64,000 bases of DNA from Neobacillus sp. PS3-34 (GTDB lineage Bacteria; Bacillota; Bacilli; Bacillales; Cytobacillaceae): contig NZ_CP133267.1 of NCBI RefSeq assembly GCF_030915465.1, forward strand, positions 992,001-1,056,000, given 5' to 3'. How positions within the stretch are numbered: the first letter of the stretch is position 1; every line of letters begins with the position of its first letter. Position numbers and translations under genes: made by a program. The notes beneath the pieces were generated by a model. That model did not search any database. It saw nothing but the letters and a program-made list of their open reading frames with translations, and was not told the origin of the DNA. Below, piece after piece: positions 30,748-41,209 of the stretch.

Positions 30748-31649
30748 TTATGCTGCTGCCTTTTTCTTAGGCTTCGAGGTCATTTTAAGAGAAGAAATAT
30801 AAACACCAGCAAAAATGGCAATTAGACCAATGATCATTGTTAAATGAATGGATTCATTCAAAAGCAATGCTCCCCATAAAATAGCCGAAACTGGGACAAG
30901 ATATGTAACTAGTGAAGCAAACTCCGGGCTTCCCTTTTGTACGAGAAAATAATATAGGAGATAGGCGATTCCTGAACCTAGGCGCCCACGCCCATAAACG
31001 GCCCGATAAGAGAAAGATGCACGAACGCAGAAACGGACTCTGGCGCTTGCACAAGCATTATGATCAGCCCAATTACAGTCGATAATCCCATTGTAAAAAA
31101 GGATATTTCAAGAACAGTTAAATCAGATAAATATTTTTTTGTCAGATGCCCCCCCAATCCATAACAGAAGGTTGCGCCCGACATTAATAAGATTCCTGAC
31201 ACATGGTCGGTTAATAAATCACCAGGTTTTATTTCGGAAAGAATAAAAATCCCTAAAAAACCAACGATAATTCCGATCCATTGATTTTTTCTTAATGCAG
31301 ATGAAAAAATAAGGAAGCCTATTACTAGTGTCCATATAGGCGTGGCAGCATTTATGATAGAAGCAAGGCTTGATGATATTTTCGTCTCACTTGAGCTGAT
31401 TAACAGCCATGGGATGGCGTTATTCATCAGCGCCACAAAGAACAATTTAACCCAGGGCCTGTTTTTTAAATCAAATTTTTCTTTCCTGAATAAAAAAATC
31501 ACCAACAGAATCAAAAATCCAAACAGGCAGCGTCCAAAAACAACCGCAGTGGGATCAAGAGACTCCAATAATATTTTAATAAACAGAAAAGAAGTTCCCC
31601 AAATCAAACTGAGAACAATCAAAGCACTATATAACCTGCCCATCTTCAA
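30748..31649 (-). pseudogene. EamA/DMT-family transporter, frameshifted at about 30981
   Basis: Ten-helix drug/metabolite transporter. The first 223 residues (LIWGTSFLFIKILLE, then GIIVGFLGIFILS) stop after IGPFMGVGA. The next frame continues LGSGIAYLLYYFLVQKGSPE, LWGALLLNESIHL, IAIFAGVYISS and a basic end KPKKKAAA with a stop at 30748. One added base near 30981 restores 300 residues. Substrate unknown. It is absent from this place in B. subtilis and lies between ykrA and the small peptide gene. Confidence 0.85.
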
Positions 31650-31882
31650 CCCCCATTTGTAAATACTGTCTATTTAATAGTAAAACACTAAACCTTACAA
31701 TTAAAATTGTCAATTTCCTAACAGTCAGGCCAATTCCAACTTTACCCATGAAAATTTTAACTTTTTCATCATATAATAGAAGTATAAATATAATTTCATA
31801 AATAAAAATTCTTTTATTCTCCCCTGGCTGCTTTACATTGGACAAGGATCGTATAAAATAAGAAGTAAGGAGATGATCCACT

Positions 31883-31954
31883 ATGTTAAAGAAGCTAAGA
31901 CAGAAGCTTTTAAAACAGTGGAAAGATTTGCTTAGAAAAAAAACTATTGCCTAA
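31883..31954 (+). CDS. 23-residue basic amphipathic peptide
   Basis: ATG at 31883 has a good ribosome site (AAGGAG, 9 bp upstream). The peptide MLKKLRQKLLKQW plus KDLLRKKTIA has Leu/Trp at i, i+3/4 spacing and nine Lys/Arg-type residues, so it would form a strongly amphipathic cationic helix. A hairpin terminator begins 7 bp after the stop. No family is recognised; a membrane-active or membrane-sensing peptide is possible. It is too short for standard gene callers. Confidence 0.6.
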   Translation: MLKKLRQKLLKQWKDLLRKKTIA

Positions 31955-31960
31955 AATTTT

Positions 31961-31986
31961 GAGCCCTTCAAACTTGCGAAGGGCTC
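31961..31986 (+). terminator. Terminator of the 23-residue peptide gene
   Basis: GAGCCCTTC pairs with GAAGGGCTC around an 8-base loop, then CTTCCTTATT. It suggests a short independent transcript of the order of 100 nt. Confidence 0.7.
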
Positions 31987-32142
31987 CTTCCTTATTGTAA
32001 ATTGGTAAACAGCGAATCGTTTAGCATCCTTTTCATTCAAAACCAATCGTTTCCTTTTTTAACGGAAATAAGATATAACATGAAAAAGTTGTTAAAATTT
32101 TATATAATAGAAAAAGTTATGTGGAGTTAGGAGCGATATTAA

Positions 32143-32352
32143 ATGGTTTTTAAAGTGTATTTTCAGGAAAGCATTACTCAGGTGCCAGTCAGAGAAAAAA
32201 CAAAAACCGTGTACGTTGAAGGTGAATCCGTTAGAGATGTTCGAAATAAATTGGCTGATCACGGATATAACATTGAATTTGTACAAGCAGTCGAAAACGA
32301 TTATTTAGAGTATGAACAACAAAATGAAGACTATAAAGTATTGGAGATTTGA
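32143..32352 (+). CDS. rpoY: RNA polymerase epsilon subunit
   Basis: 69 residues: MVFKVYFQESITQVPVREKT at the start and ESVRDVRNKLADHGYNIEFV in the middle match RpoY (YkzG), the small subunit on Firmicutes RNA polymerase. It precedes rnjA by 6 bp, as in B. subtilis, and is surely co-transcribed with it. GTTAGGAG lies upstream of the ATG, and TATATAATAG about 40 bp before it may be the -10 region. Confidence 0.94.
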   Translation: MVFKVYFQESITQVPVREKTKTVYVEGESVRDVRNKLADHGYNIEFVQAVENDYLEYEQQNEDYKVLEI

Positions 32353-32358
32353 TAATTT

Positions 32359-34026
32359 ATGAAATTTGTTAAAAACGATCAAACTGCCGTTTTTGCCCTT
32401 GGCGGTCTTGGCGAAATCGGCAAGAATACGTACGGAGTCCAATTCCAGGACGAAATAATATTAATTGACGCAGGGATTAAGTTCCCTGAGGACGAACTTC
32501 TTGGAATCGATTACGTTATACCTGATTACACCTATTTAGTTAAAAACGAAGAAAAAATTAAAGGTTTATTTGTAACACATGGCCATGAAGACCATATTGG
32601 CGGCATTCCTTACCTGTTAAAACAATTAAATATCCCAATTTATGGAGGAAAGCTTGCACTCGGTTTAATAAAAAATAAACTCGAAGAGCATGGCCTACTA
32701 AGGACTGCAAAATTAATTGAAATCAAAGAAGATGACATTATAAAGTTCCGTAAAACGTCAGTTACTTTTTTCCGTACGACACACAGCATTCCAGATTCAT
32801 ACGGAATCGTAGTGAAAACCCCGCCTGGACAAATCGTCCATACGGGTGATTTCAAGTTTGATTTCACACCTGTCGGTGAACCAGCTAACCTTACAAAAAT
32901 GGCTGAAATCGGCAAAGAGGGCGTCCTCTGCTTATTGTCCGACAGCACAAATAGTGAGGTTCCAGATTTCACGATGTCAGAACGCCGCGTTGGCGAAAGC
33001 ATCCAAGACATTTTTCAAAAAGTTGATGGCAGAATCATATTTGCTACCTTTGCATCAAATATTCATCGCCTTCAGCAAGTAGTAGAAGCGGCGGTCAAGA
33101 ACGGCAGAAAAGTAGCTGTTTTCGGACGGAGTATGGAAGCTGCAATTAATATCGGCCTGGATTTAGGTTATATTATTGCGCCGAAAGATACATTTATCGA
33201 AGCACAGCAAATCAATCGCCTTCCAGCTAGTAAAGTCACCATTCTGTGTACTGGAAGCCAAGGCGAACCAATGGCGGCACTATCAAGGATCGCAAATGGT
33301 ACTCATCGTCAGATTCAAATTATACCAGGAGATACTGTTGTCTTTTCTTCTTCTCCTATTCCAGGCAACACAATCAGCGTTAGCCGGACGATTAATATGC
33401 TGTTTAGAGCAGGCGCAGACGTAATTCATGGCAAGCTAAGCAATATCCATACATCAGGGCATGGCGGACAGGAAGAACAGAAGTTAATGCTGCGTTTAAT
33501 GAAGCCTAAATTCTTCATGCCTATCCATGGTGAATACAGGATGCAAAAAATGCATTCCAAACACGCAATGGATTGCGGAGTAGAAGAGGAAAATTGCTTC
33601 ATCATGGACAATGGAGAAGTACTCGCTTTGTCTGAGGATACCGCTCAGGTTGCTGGAAAAATCCCTTCTGGTTCAGTTTATATTGATGGAAGCGGTATTG
33701 GCGATATCGGCAATATCGTACTGCGCGACCGCCGGATTCTATCTGAAGAAGGCTTGGTAGTTGTAGTAGTCAGCATCAACATGAAGGATTTTAGAATTTC
33801 GGCAGGACCGGATATTATTTCAAGAGGATTTGTCTATATGAGAGAATCCGGTGATCTTATCAATGATGCACAAACACTGATTAATAAGCACTTGAATAAA
33901 GTAATGGAGCGCAAAACGACTCAATGGTCTGAGATTAAAAATGAAATCACGGACACATTAGCTCCGTTCCTATATGAAAAAACAAAGCGCCGCCCAATGA
34001 TCCTTCCGATTATAATGGAGGTTTAA
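32359..34026 (+). CDS. rnjA: Ribonuclease J1
   Basis: 555 residues, exactly the family length. A metallo-beta-lactamase/beta-CASP nuclease with 5' exo- and endonuclease activity in mRNA decay and rRNA maturation. Motifs: zinc site [10 protein letters not shown] (about 73-82), HTGDFKFD, beta-[14 protein letters not shown] and [11 protein letters not shown]. It binds GapA-SR1P in B. subtilis, and the SR1P gene is also in this window. Frame intact; ends in a strong terminator. Confidence 0.97.
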   Translation: MKFVKNDQTAVFALGGLGEIGKNTYGVQFQDEIILIDAGIKFPEDELLGIDYVIPDYTYLVKNEEKIKGLFVTHGHEDHIGGIPYLLKQLNIPIYGGKLALGLIKNKLEEHGLLRTAKLIEIKEDDIIKFRKTSVTFFRTTHSIPDSYGIVVKTPPGQIVHTGDFKFDFTPVGEPANLTKMAEIGKEGVLCLLSDSTNSEVPDFTMSERRVGESIQDIFQKVDGRIIFATFASNIHRLQQVVEAAVKNGRKVAVFGRSMEAAINIGLDLGYIIAPKDTFIEAQQINRLPASKVTILCTGSQGEPMAALSRIANGTHRQIQIIPGDTVVFSSSPIPGNTISVSRTINMLFRAGADVIHGKLSNIHTSGHGGQEEQKLMLRLMKPKFFMPIHGEYRMQKMHSKHAMDCGVEEENCFIMDNGEVLALSEDTAQVAGKIPSGSVYIDGSGIGDIGNIVLRDRRILSEEGLVVVVVSINMKDFRISAGPDIISRGFVYMRESGDLINDAQTLINKHLNKVMERKTTQWSEIKNEITDTLAPFLYEKTKRRPMILPIIMEV

Positions 34027-34029
34027 TAT

Positions 34030-34065
34030 AAAAAGGAGAAGCAGTCAATCTGCTTCTCCTTTTTA
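34030..34065 (+). terminator. Terminator after rnjA
   Basis: AAAAAGGAGAAGCAG pairs with CTGCTTCTCCTTTTT around TCAAT. Confidence 0.9.
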
Positions 34066-34115
34066 TATGCCTTCTTTGCTATCATTTTAGCATAAATCAT
34101 TTATATTCAAATTGC

Positions 34116-35128
34116 TTACTTTTGGCCCTTCACATAATCTGCATCAAATAAAAACAAGCGCATAATTAACACCAATGAAGGTATTAACAATAGAAGCCCC
34201 GCTATAAATACAGCAATAAGGGTAATACCCATCGTTTCATTTGTATAGGATGAATAAACATTAATATACGGTTCCAAAATATACGGAAGATGTGAAGCTC
34301 CGTATCCAAAAAAAGCGAAAAAGAATTGGAGCATCACAAAAATGAATGCCCAGCCCAGGTATTTTCTCTTCAAGATGAATAAAATGGCGGCCAAAAAGAA
34401 CAATAGCGATAACCCGAACATCCACCAGATTTCAAGTGCATTTTCAAAATGCCTTAAATTATGTACACGCAATGACAGGAAAACAAGAAAACTTGCCAGG
34501 ATCGTAGGGATACTCCAAAAAAGCGCGAATTTCCTTAACAATTGCATTGCTTCGAAATCCTTCGCCGGTCCGCATAGAAGGTTAAAAAGGCTGCGCTGAT
34601 AAATAAAACCGATACAATCGCAAGTAAAACAACAGACCATGAATAAGGACTGCTGAAAAGCTTCCCCGTAAGCAGTTCAACCGATTCTCCCTTCTTCTGC
34701 AAGAAACCTCCCTCGGAGATGGTGAGAGCTGTAGAAAGCGCTGCCGGGATGAGCAAACCCGTTGCTCCGTAAAGAAATAAATAAAATCGGTTTTCTTTTG
34801 GACCATAGTTTCCGAACGCATAGAATGATCCACGAATGGCAAGCAAAATCAAGGCAATACTGCCAGGCAGGAGAAGTGCTGTCCCGTAATAAAAAGCCGT
34901 GTCTGGGAAAAATCCAACCAGCCCGACAAAAAAGAAGACGAAGAAAACATTCGTTACTTCCCAAACCGGTGATAAATAGCGACTGATTATATGGTTTATG
35001 ACATGATCTTTTTTAGTCAATTTTCCATAGTATGCGAAAAAGCCTGCACCAAAATCAACTGATGCTACAATTAAATATCCAAATAAAAAAGTCCATAGAA
35101 CGGATATACCGAGGATTTCCAGGCTCAT
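34116..35128 (-). pseudogene. Cytochrome bd-type quinol oxidase subunit II, frameshifted at about 34566
   Basis: Membrane subunit II of a bd-type oxidase, closer to the YthB type (MSLEILGISVLWTFLFGYLI, SVDFGAGFFAYY). The first part ends AFLTFYADRRRIS; the other frame continues AKDFEAMQLLRKFALFWSIP. One extra G in CCGGC (34564-34568) gives YADRAKDFEAM and 337 residues. The start at 35128, third of three ATGs, has AGGGGG 7 bp upstream. It follows subunit I by 25 bp as one operon. Confidence 0.86.
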
Positions 35129-35153
35129 CATCATTCCCCCTTGAGATATAAGC

Positions 35154-36484
35154 TTAAGAAGCACTTGAATAACGATCTGCATACTCGGCTTCTGCAGATT
35201 TGTTCCTGAACATTTTGATTAAGACCATAACAGAAATGGTTCCAAGGACAATATATAAAAGCAGGAACATCAAGAACGTCAGCCCTACATTATCTGCCTT
35301 CGTTGCTCCTTCTGCAACCTTCATATATCCTCTCAAAATCCATGGCTGCCTTCCCACTTCGGCTAGAATCCAGCCTAGCTCGATTGCAAGCATTGATAAG
35401 GGCCTGTGGCACATATCAGCCATAGTACCAATCTAATATACTCATTCTTTTTCAACCTTCTTAAAAGGAGAAAAAGTGCAGAAACCCCTATCCCATACAT
35501 ACCTATACTCACCATTAAATCAAACATATAGTGAATCCACAGCGGAGGCTGTTCATCCTTAGGAATTTTGTCCAATCCGATTACTTCTGTTTTAAAGGAA
35601 TCACCAGCTAGAAAGCTCAGCATTTTTGGTATTTTTATTGCATTTCTTACCTGATTCTCTTTATTCAGTGTTCCAAATACGATTAAATCAGCATCTCTTT
35701 CTGTTTTAAAATGCCATTCAGCTGCTGCCAGCTTTTCAGGCTGTTTTTCTGCAAGGAATTTTGCTGAGATGTCTCCTGCCAAAGCCGTTCCTAACGAAAG
35801 AATCAGACCCATCACAACCGTTAGCTTTAAGGATTTTCGGTAATATTGATTGTTCTTCCCTCTTAGAATAGCGAAAGCAGCAATAGAAGCTAATAAAAAT
35901 GCCGATGCCATATATGAAGAAGATAACACGTGAAAAACCTTTGATGGGACAGCAGGATTAAATATTGCTTTAAATGGCTGTATATCCACTATTGCCCCAT
36001 TCTTAAGCTTAAAGCCCTGAGGTGTATTCATAAAAGCGTTTACACATGTTATAAAGACAGCTGATGCAGACGAACCAATTACAACAGGGATGGAAATTAT
36101 CCAATGATATAGCGGCCTTTCAAACCTGTCCCAAGTATAAAGATAGATACCCAGAAATATTGCTTCAAAGAAAAAAGCAAATGTCTCCATAAATAACGGC
36201 AAACTTATTACCTGGCCAGCAATACGCATAAAGCTTGGCCAGAGCATGGAAAGCTGTAAGCCTATGCATGTCCCCGTAACAACTCCAACCGCGACCGTAA
36301 TTGTAAAGCCCCTTGCCCAGCGGCGAGCAAGTAATATGTAATAGGAGTCATTTTTCTTAATGCCAATAAATTCGGCAACCGAAATCATGATAGGCACACC
36401 AACTCCAATGGTGGCAAAGATAATGTGAAAGGCAAGGGTCATCGTGGTCAGCATTCGGCTAAGGCTAACGCTGTCTAATTCCAT
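35154..36484 (-). pseudogene. Cytochrome bd-type quinol oxidase subunit I, frameshifted at about 35402
   Basis: Subunit I, bearing hemes b558, b595 and d. N-terminal MELDSVSLSRMLTTMTLAFH (heme ligand His) and GTCIGLQLSMLWPSF precede the quinol loop. The C-terminal WILAEVGRQPWILRGYMKV is in another frame. Adding one base at GGGCC 35400-35404 gives ATGPLSMLAIELGWILAEVG and 443 residues. This is the short-Q-loop type, like YthA/CydA of Bacillus. A high-affinity O2 oxidase for low-oxygen growth. A palindromic operator lies 50 bp upstream. Confidence 0.88.
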
Positions 36485-36533
36485 TTTTTTCCCCCAATTA
36501 TTAAAGCATTTTTTAATCTAACGAGCCTAAACT

Positions 36534-36551
36534 TTGTGATCGCTTTCACAT
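36534..36551. promoter_or_regulatory. Palindromic operator upstream of the cytochrome bd operon (Rex / Fnr / cre-like)
   Basis: TTGTGATCGCTTTCACAT. It contains TGTGA-N6-TCACA (perfect Fnr-type palindrome), fits the Rex consensus TTGTGAA-N4-TTCACAA at all but two positions, and on the minus strand reads TGAAAGCGATCACA, close to a cre site. All three regulators are plausible for a low-oxygen oxidase. Confidence 0.65.
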
Positions 36552-36584
36552 ATAGAACGGTTACCTTTCCGTTTAATAAAAAAT

Positions 36585-36604
36585 ACCCGCAAAATTGCGG
36601 GCTA
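36585..36604 (-). terminator. Terminator of the DUF4349 gene
   Basis: On the minus strand CCCGCAATTTTGCGGG is followed by TATTTTTTATT. It lies downstream of the gene ending at 36645. Confidence 0.75.
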
Positions 36605-36644
36605 AACTTTAAGTGGAAGAAATTAAATGTTTAAAAAAATTTGG

Positions 36645-37532
36645 TTAGTTCTTTCCCCTGCCTTTTTCAATGAGTTTGTAGAAAAAGAAGATAATAGCTC
36701 CTAAAATTGCTAAGATCAGAAACAAGGGAAGGTTGCCTATAAAGAAGACCACCAGTCCGGAAAGAACTGCTAATAGGGTGTTTGTACTCGAAACAAATTG
36801 TTTTTTAGTCCTCTCCCATGTATTTAATTTTTTATCCAGATTAGGGACAACTACTTTATTTTCATACAAACTGACCGTGATGGTAGAATATTGAGTCTGG
36901 TTTTGTAAATATTTCATCCTGCCCTCAATTCTCTCGATCTCTTCCTGCACGGCAGATAAGTCTGATGATATCTTTAATAAATCCTCTGTCTTTGCAGCAC
37001 TTTTCATAAAGTCCATCAGACGGGCTTCCACCGCCCTCTTTGATTTAAGTCTTGATTCTAGGTCCACATACTCCTCGGATACATCCTGCCCTGTTACATG
37101 CCTGTCAATTACCTCTGCCGCCGTACCCTCTGCATCCTTCATAAATGTTTGAAAATACTTTTGAGGTATTCGGATTGTAATAGTGCCATTAATCTGTTCC
37201 TTTCCTTCCTTGGCAATATTTGATTGTACAACATATCCCCCTAAAGCTGTAGCCCGATGCTCAAGCCGAGAAATAGTACTTTCAAAATTTTTCACGCGAA
37301 GCTGCAATTCTGCCTGATAAATAACCATCCCATTCGGTGCTGTCGTTTCTTTACTTACAGGAGCATCCTCAGAATTGTTTTTACTTGTAAGTGCACTTGA
37401 ATCAGCTGACTGATTCGACTTACTATCAGCCATTTTTGAATTGCTGCCTGACTCCTGACTTTTTTCCCCGCTGCATGCGACTAAAAATAAAATGAATATC
37501 ATCGGAAAAATTACCCATAAAGACTTTTTCAA
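36645..37532 (-). CDS. DUF4349 domain lipoprotein
   Basis: 295 residues: signal peptide with lipobox FLVACS, a Ser/Asn/Lys-rich linker (about 20-70), the DUF4349 core (GMVIYQAELQLRVKNFESTI to QTQYSTITVSLYE) with a coiled-coil centre, then a C-terminal membrane helix pair and a basic tail. Members are envelope proteins of unknown role. The start is TTG at 37532, 8 bp after GGGGGTG; the open frame continues to 37628. Monocistronic, with its own terminator. Confidence 0.82.
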   Translation of the reverse strand: MKKSLWVIFPMIFILFLVACSGEKSQESGSNSKMADSKSNQSADSSALTSKNNSEDAPVSKETTAPNGMVIYQAELQLRVKNFESTISRLEHRATALGGYVVQSNIAKEGKEQINGTITIRIPQKYFQTFMKDAEGTAAEVIDRHVTGQDVSEEYVDLESRLKSKRAVEARLMDFMKSAAKTEDLLKISSDLSAVQEEIERIEGRMKYLQNQTQYSTITVSLYENKVVVPNLDKKLNTWERTKKQFVSSTNTLLAVLSGLVVFFIGNLPLFLILAILGAIIFFFYKLIEKGRGKN

Positions 37533-37615
37533 ACCGTCACCCCCTGTATCTGTTTTAGAGTATGACGAAAACGAAACGAGAATGTTACAAAAATCGGTTT
37601 GAATAAACCTGTAAA

Positions 37616-37846
37616 ACAAAAGGCGCAAGCGCCCTGGTTAGCCCCAGCTGGCATAAGACGAATCACGCAGGAAATCCTGATTTCTGGAGTGATTTGGCTT
37701 ATGACCACGAGGGGCTGGGTGCTCCTCGAAAAAGCTATCGCTTTTTCTTCGTGCGAAGCATATGCTGTCGAAGCTTTCCTTGTGGAGCTAGATTAATACA
37801 ACTTGTAGAAGTTATTCACATCATTTAATTTTATAATTTCCTAGAC
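37616..37846 (+). repeat. Hairpin repeat family B, long copy with 60-bp insert
   Basis: Same element as at 10245-10415, but with 60 bp inserted between GGGTGCT and GGAGCTAG (about 37723-37783). The insert begins TCCTCGAAAAAGCTATCGC and resembles the internal module of repeat family A. The common tail ends CCTAGAC. Confidence 0.85.
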
Positions 37847-37889
37847 GACAAAAAAACTGCCCGCATTCTATGCAGACAGCAAACCTTTG

Positions 37890-38345
37890 TTATTCTGTTT
37901 TTTCCAATTCATCCAATACTCTATTTACTCGTTTTTCAAGCATTTTCATGCCACTTCCGCCCGCCTGGAAATGGCGCAGCTTGCCTTCACGATCAAAAAC
38001 ATAATATGCAGGAACATATTGATTTTCAAATGCCTCTGTCAATTTATGGTCACTGTCAACGAAAATGGGCTGTGTGATTCCGTGTTCTGCGGCAACCTGC
38101 TTTATTTCTTCCAGGTTAAGATCGTTTTCAGATCTTGGCATATGAACTGCAACCACATTCAACTTTTCCTTGTAATCATCGCGGAACTGGTTTACCTGTG
38201 GCATCGCTTCTTTGCACAGGTGGCAGCTGATAGACCAGAAATGGATCAGTGTCGGTTTTTCACCTACTAATTCTTCCTTTGAAACTTGTCCATTCAGCCA
38301 TTCTGTTGCACCAGCAAGTTCAGGCATTTGTTCGCGTAATTTCAT
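37890..38345 (-). CDS. ykuV: Thioredoxin-like thiol-disulfide oxidoreductase YkuV
   Basis: 151 residues, cytoplasmic thioredoxin fold with active site SCHLCKEAMPQ (CxxC about residues 36-39) and KPTLIHFWSISCH before it. Length and neighbours (ykuU upstream) match B. subtilis YkuV, a thiol reductase. The start at 38345 has GGGAGG upstream. It is followed on the minus strand by a hairpin with seven T at 37850-37880. Confidence 0.92.
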   Translation of the reverse strand: MKLREQMPELAGATEWLNGQVSKEELVGEKPTLIHFWSISCHLCKEAMPQVNQFRDDYKEKLNVVAVHMPRSENDLNLEEIKQVAAEHGITQPIFVDSDHKLTEAFENQYVPAYYVFDREGKLRHFQAGGSGMKMLEKRVNRVLDELEKTE

Positions 38346-38421
38346 TTCAGTTCCTCCCTTAGTAAATATCTATTTTCAAAAAAAGACCTAACGCTATTAA
38401 GTGTTAGGTCCATCAGGCTAA

Positions 38422-38970
38422 TTAAACGTTTAAAGTAGCTTGTCCAGGCTTCCAGTTTGCAGGGCAAAGGCCGCCTGTTTGAAGTGCCTGAAGTACGCGT
38501 AGAGTCTCATCGACGTCGCGGCCGATATTATTGTGGTTAACAACTGAATACATCATTTCACCTTCAGGGCTGATAATGAATAAGCCGCGAAGTGCGATTC
38601 CTTCTTCTTCAATTAGAACACCATAGTCGCGGGATACAACATGGTTTGTATCAGCTGCTAATGGATAATTCAGATCACCAAGGCCATTTTCCTTGCGGTC
38701 TGTTTTAATCCATGCAAGATGTGTATGAACTGTATCAGTAGATACACCAATAACTTCTGCATCAAGATCTTCAAACTCATCATAGCGATCAGATAGAGCT
38801 GTGATTTCTGTTGGGCATACGAAAGTGAAGTCCATTGGATAGAAGAATAACACAGTCCACTTTTCGTTTTTCATGTTTTCTTCAAGGCTTACTTTTTTAA
38901 ATTCTTTGTTTGGTAATACTGCATCCAATTCAAATCTTGGGGCTTGCTTACCTACCATACGTTCTGGCAT
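38422..38970 (-). CDS. ykuU: 2-Cys peroxiredoxin YkuU (AhpC/TSA family)
   Basis: 182 residues. Peroxidatic cysteine in FYPMDFTFVCPTEITALSDR (about residue 50) and resolving cysteine in GGLCPANWKPG near the end define a typical 2-Cys peroxiredoxin, which reduces H2O2 and organic peroxides. Transcribed from a near-consensus promoter at 39017-39045. A hairpin with a T-tract at 38376-38411 separates it from ykuV, so the two may be only partly co-transcribed. Confidence 0.94.
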   Translation of the reverse strand: MPERMVGKQAPRFELDAVLPNKEFKKVSLEENMKNEKWTVLFFYPMDFTFVCPTEITALSDRYDEFEDLDAEVIGVSTDTVHTHLAWIKTDRKENGLGDLNYPLAADTNHVVSRDYGVLIEEEGIALRGLFIISPEGEMMYSVVNHNNIGRDVDETLRVLQALQTGGLCPANWKPGQATLNV

Positions 38971-39016
38971 ATTAATCCCTCCAATATTTTAATTAAATCA
39001 TCTCTTGACATAATTC

Positions 39017-39045
39017 ATTATAAATCAACAATTATTTTGAGTCAA
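39017..39045 (-). promoter_or_regulatory. Sigma-A promoter of ykuU
   Basis: On the minus strand TTGACT, 17 bp, TATAAT, followed 46 bp later by the ykuU start with GGAGGG. This is the best-matching housekeeping promoter noticed in the window. Confidence 0.8.
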
Positions 39046-39224
39046 TATTAAATTGTAATTAATTTAAATAAGTATTAATTATTAAAAGTGAAGTTAAACT
39101 CCATTATTTGGTTTGCCCTTTTTCCAATTTAATTAAACAGAAAAAAGTAAAGGATTCTTTTTCCAAAACCCATTTTCATCTAAATTTTAGCATGAAATAG
39201 CAAAAAAAATAAAATGAAAAGCAT

Positions 39225-40343
39225 TTAATTTCCTTTTAGGCTTACGTATTTGCTGATTAGACTAATCGCGCTTTGAATCGCAGCTTCATTTGGATTGAGC
39301 TTGGAATGATGAAGTCCATAGGAAGAATCGACCCCGAGCCAGAACATAAAGCCGGGAATTTCCTTAAGCATATAACCAAAGTCCTCGCCAGTCATAGCTT
39401 CACGGCATTCAATTACCTTCATATCCGTCTGGCTCTTCGTGAATTCCATAAATTCATTAGTCAGGTTATGGTCATTATATACCTGATAATACATTGCTCC
39501 ATAATCGATTGAACATTCGCATTCAAATCCAGTTTCTATTCCTTTAACAAGTGCCTCTATCCTCTTTTTCACTCTACCCATTGATTCAGGTGATAACGTC
39601 CTAATGGTACCTTCAAGCCTTGCATTCTCGGCAATAATATTTTGAACAGTTCCCCCGCTGATTTTTCCTACAGTAACAACAGCACTGTCCAAAGGGTCAA
39701 TATTTCTGGAAATGATGGTCTGGAGCTGGGTGACTAATGAACAGGCAGCGACCACCATATCATTTGTTTGATGCGGATAGGCTGCATGTCCGCCCTTACC
39801 TTTTAAATCGATGAACAGCTCAGATGTGTTTGCAAATAACAAGCCTTCCTTGACAGCAATCGTTCCCACTGGATATTCCGGAGCAATATGCAGTGCAATA
39901 ATCATGTCGGGCTTCCATACCTTCATGACCTCTGAAGCAAGCATAGGCTCTGCCCCGCCTGGACCTTCTTCGGCAGGCTGAAAAATGAATAAAAGATTAT
40001 CATTAATTGGATTTTCAGCAAAATAAGAAATGACACCAAGAGCGATGCTCATATGGAAGTCATGTCCACATGCATGCATTCGGCCTTCATGCCTGGATGA
40101 ATAGGATAATTCAGTTTGTTCCTCAATCGGTAGCCCGTCAATATCAGCCCGATACCCGATTGTTTTTTTCGGGTTTACACCATGAAGCATGACAAACAAA
40201 CCTGTCTTCCACTTTTTTATGACAAGCCGGTCCTGTGGCAATGTTTGAAGATATGATAATAAATATTCCTGCGTCTTAAATTCCTGGAAACCCAATTCAG
40301 GAATCTGGTGCAGCTCTCTTCTGATTTTTACGAAGGTATCCAT
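39225..40343 (-). CDS. dapL: N-acetyldiaminopimelate deacetylase
   Basis: 372 residues, M20 metallopeptidase fold. Metal motifs are visible: [30 protein letters not shown] and [14 protein letters not shown]. It deacetylates N-acetyl-LL-diaminopimelate in the acetylase branch of lysine and peptidoglycan synthesis. The start at 40343 ([11 protein letters not shown]) follows GGGGGAG; the frame is open to 40382. It lies downstream of dapH with an 86-bp spacer that holds a hairpin, as in the B. subtilis ykuQ-ykuR pair. Confidence 0.93.
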   Translation of the reverse strand: MDTFVKIRRELHQIPELGFQEFKTQEYLLSYLQTLPQDRLVIKKWKTGLFVMLHGVNPKKTIGYRADIDGLPIEEQTELSYSSRHEGRMHACGHDFHMSIALGVISYFAENPINDNLLFIFQPAEEGPGGAEPMLASEVMKVWKPDMIIALHIAPEYPVGTIAVKEGLLFANTSELFIDLKGKGGHAAYPHQTNDMVVAACSLVTQLQTIISRNIDPLDSAVVTVGKISGGTVQNIIAENARLEGTIRTLSPESMGRVKKRIEALVKGIETGFECECSIDYGAMYYQVYNDHNLTNEFMEFTKSQTDMKVIECREAMTGEDFGYMLKEIPGFMFWLGVDSSYGLHHSKLNPNEAAIQSAISLISKYVSLKGN

Positions 40344-40366
40344 AATTTCTCCCCCTTTTGCTAAAG

Positions 40367-40391
40367 AAAGCGTGGAGAGCATCCACGCTTA
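40367..40391. other. Hairpin in the dapH-dapL spacer
   Basis: AAGCGTGGA pairs with TCCACGCTT around GAGCA. On the minus strand only a weak T-rich tail follows, so it may attenuate or process the dapH-dapL transcript rather than fully end it. Confidence 0.6.
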
Positions 40392-40429
40392 AATTTAAGA
40401 TCCCAAAACCAGGCATATAATTTTTTATA

Positions 40430-41140
40430 TTATAACTGACGAAGTTCCTGCTTAATTTCTGTCTTCGATTTTGTTTTTTCATCAATATCTTTAATTTTTC
40501 GTGCAGGAGTTCCGGCCACAACCGTATATGGAGCGACGTCATCAATTACAATCGCACCAGCAGCAACAACAGCTCCTTTTCCGACTGTTACGCCTTCCAG
40601 AACGACAGCGTTAGCACCAATTACCACATCATCTTCTACAACTACCGGTTTGGCTGAAGGTGGCTCGATTACACCTGCAAGGACGGTTCCCGCTCCTATA
40701 TGGCAGTTTTTGCCGACAGTTGCCCTTCCTCCAAGAACTACATTCATGTCAATCATCGTTCCTTCACCAATTACAGCACCAATATTAATTGATGCACCCA
40801 TCATGATTACAGCATTATCGCCAATTTCCACCTGGTCACGAATAATGGCACCCGGTTCAATTCTAGCTTTAATATTCTTCATATCAAGCAAAGGAATGGC
40901 TGAATTGCGACGGTCATTTTCAACTACATAATCTTCAATTTTCCCTTGGTTTTGTTCCAGTATTCGGCCAATTTCAGACCATTCGCCAAAAACCACACCT
41001 GAATTCCCATTTAAAAAAGTTTTAGACTGGCTTCCAAAATCCAGGCCTTCCAGGTCACCTTTAACGTATACCTTTACGGGTGTTGCTTTTTTGCTGTTTT
41101 GAATAAAAGAAATGATTTCATTTGCATCCATCATCTTCAT
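40430..41140 (-). CDS. dapH: 2,3,4,5-tetrahydropyridine-2,6-dicarboxylate N-acetyltransferase
   Basis: 236 residues, identical in length to B. subtilis DapH (YkuQ). Starts [20 protein letters not shown]. The C-terminal half is a left-handed beta-helix of hexapeptide repeats ([19 protein letters not shown] to [15 protein letters not shown]). It acetylates tetrahydrodipicolinate, the step before transamination and DapL. The start at 41140 has AGGAGG 7 bp upstream; the frame is open to 41200. Confidence 0.95.
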   Translation of the reverse strand: MKMMDANEIISFIQNSKKATPVKVYVKGDLEGLDFGSQSKTFLNGNSGVVFGEWSEIGRILEQNQGKIEDYVVENDRRNSAIPLLDMKNIKARIEPGAIIRDQVEIGDNAVIMMGASINIGAVIGEGTMIDMNVVLGGRATVGKNCHIGAGTVLAGVIEPPSAKPVVVEDDVVIGANAVVLEGVTVGKGAVVAAGAIVIDDVAPYTVVAGTPARKIKDIDEKTKSKTEIKQELRQL

Positions 41141-41209
41141 TATGTTGCCTCCTATGTATATGACTAAAAATAATTTAACAGACAAAAGGGGTGAAAACAA
41201 GAAAAACAG

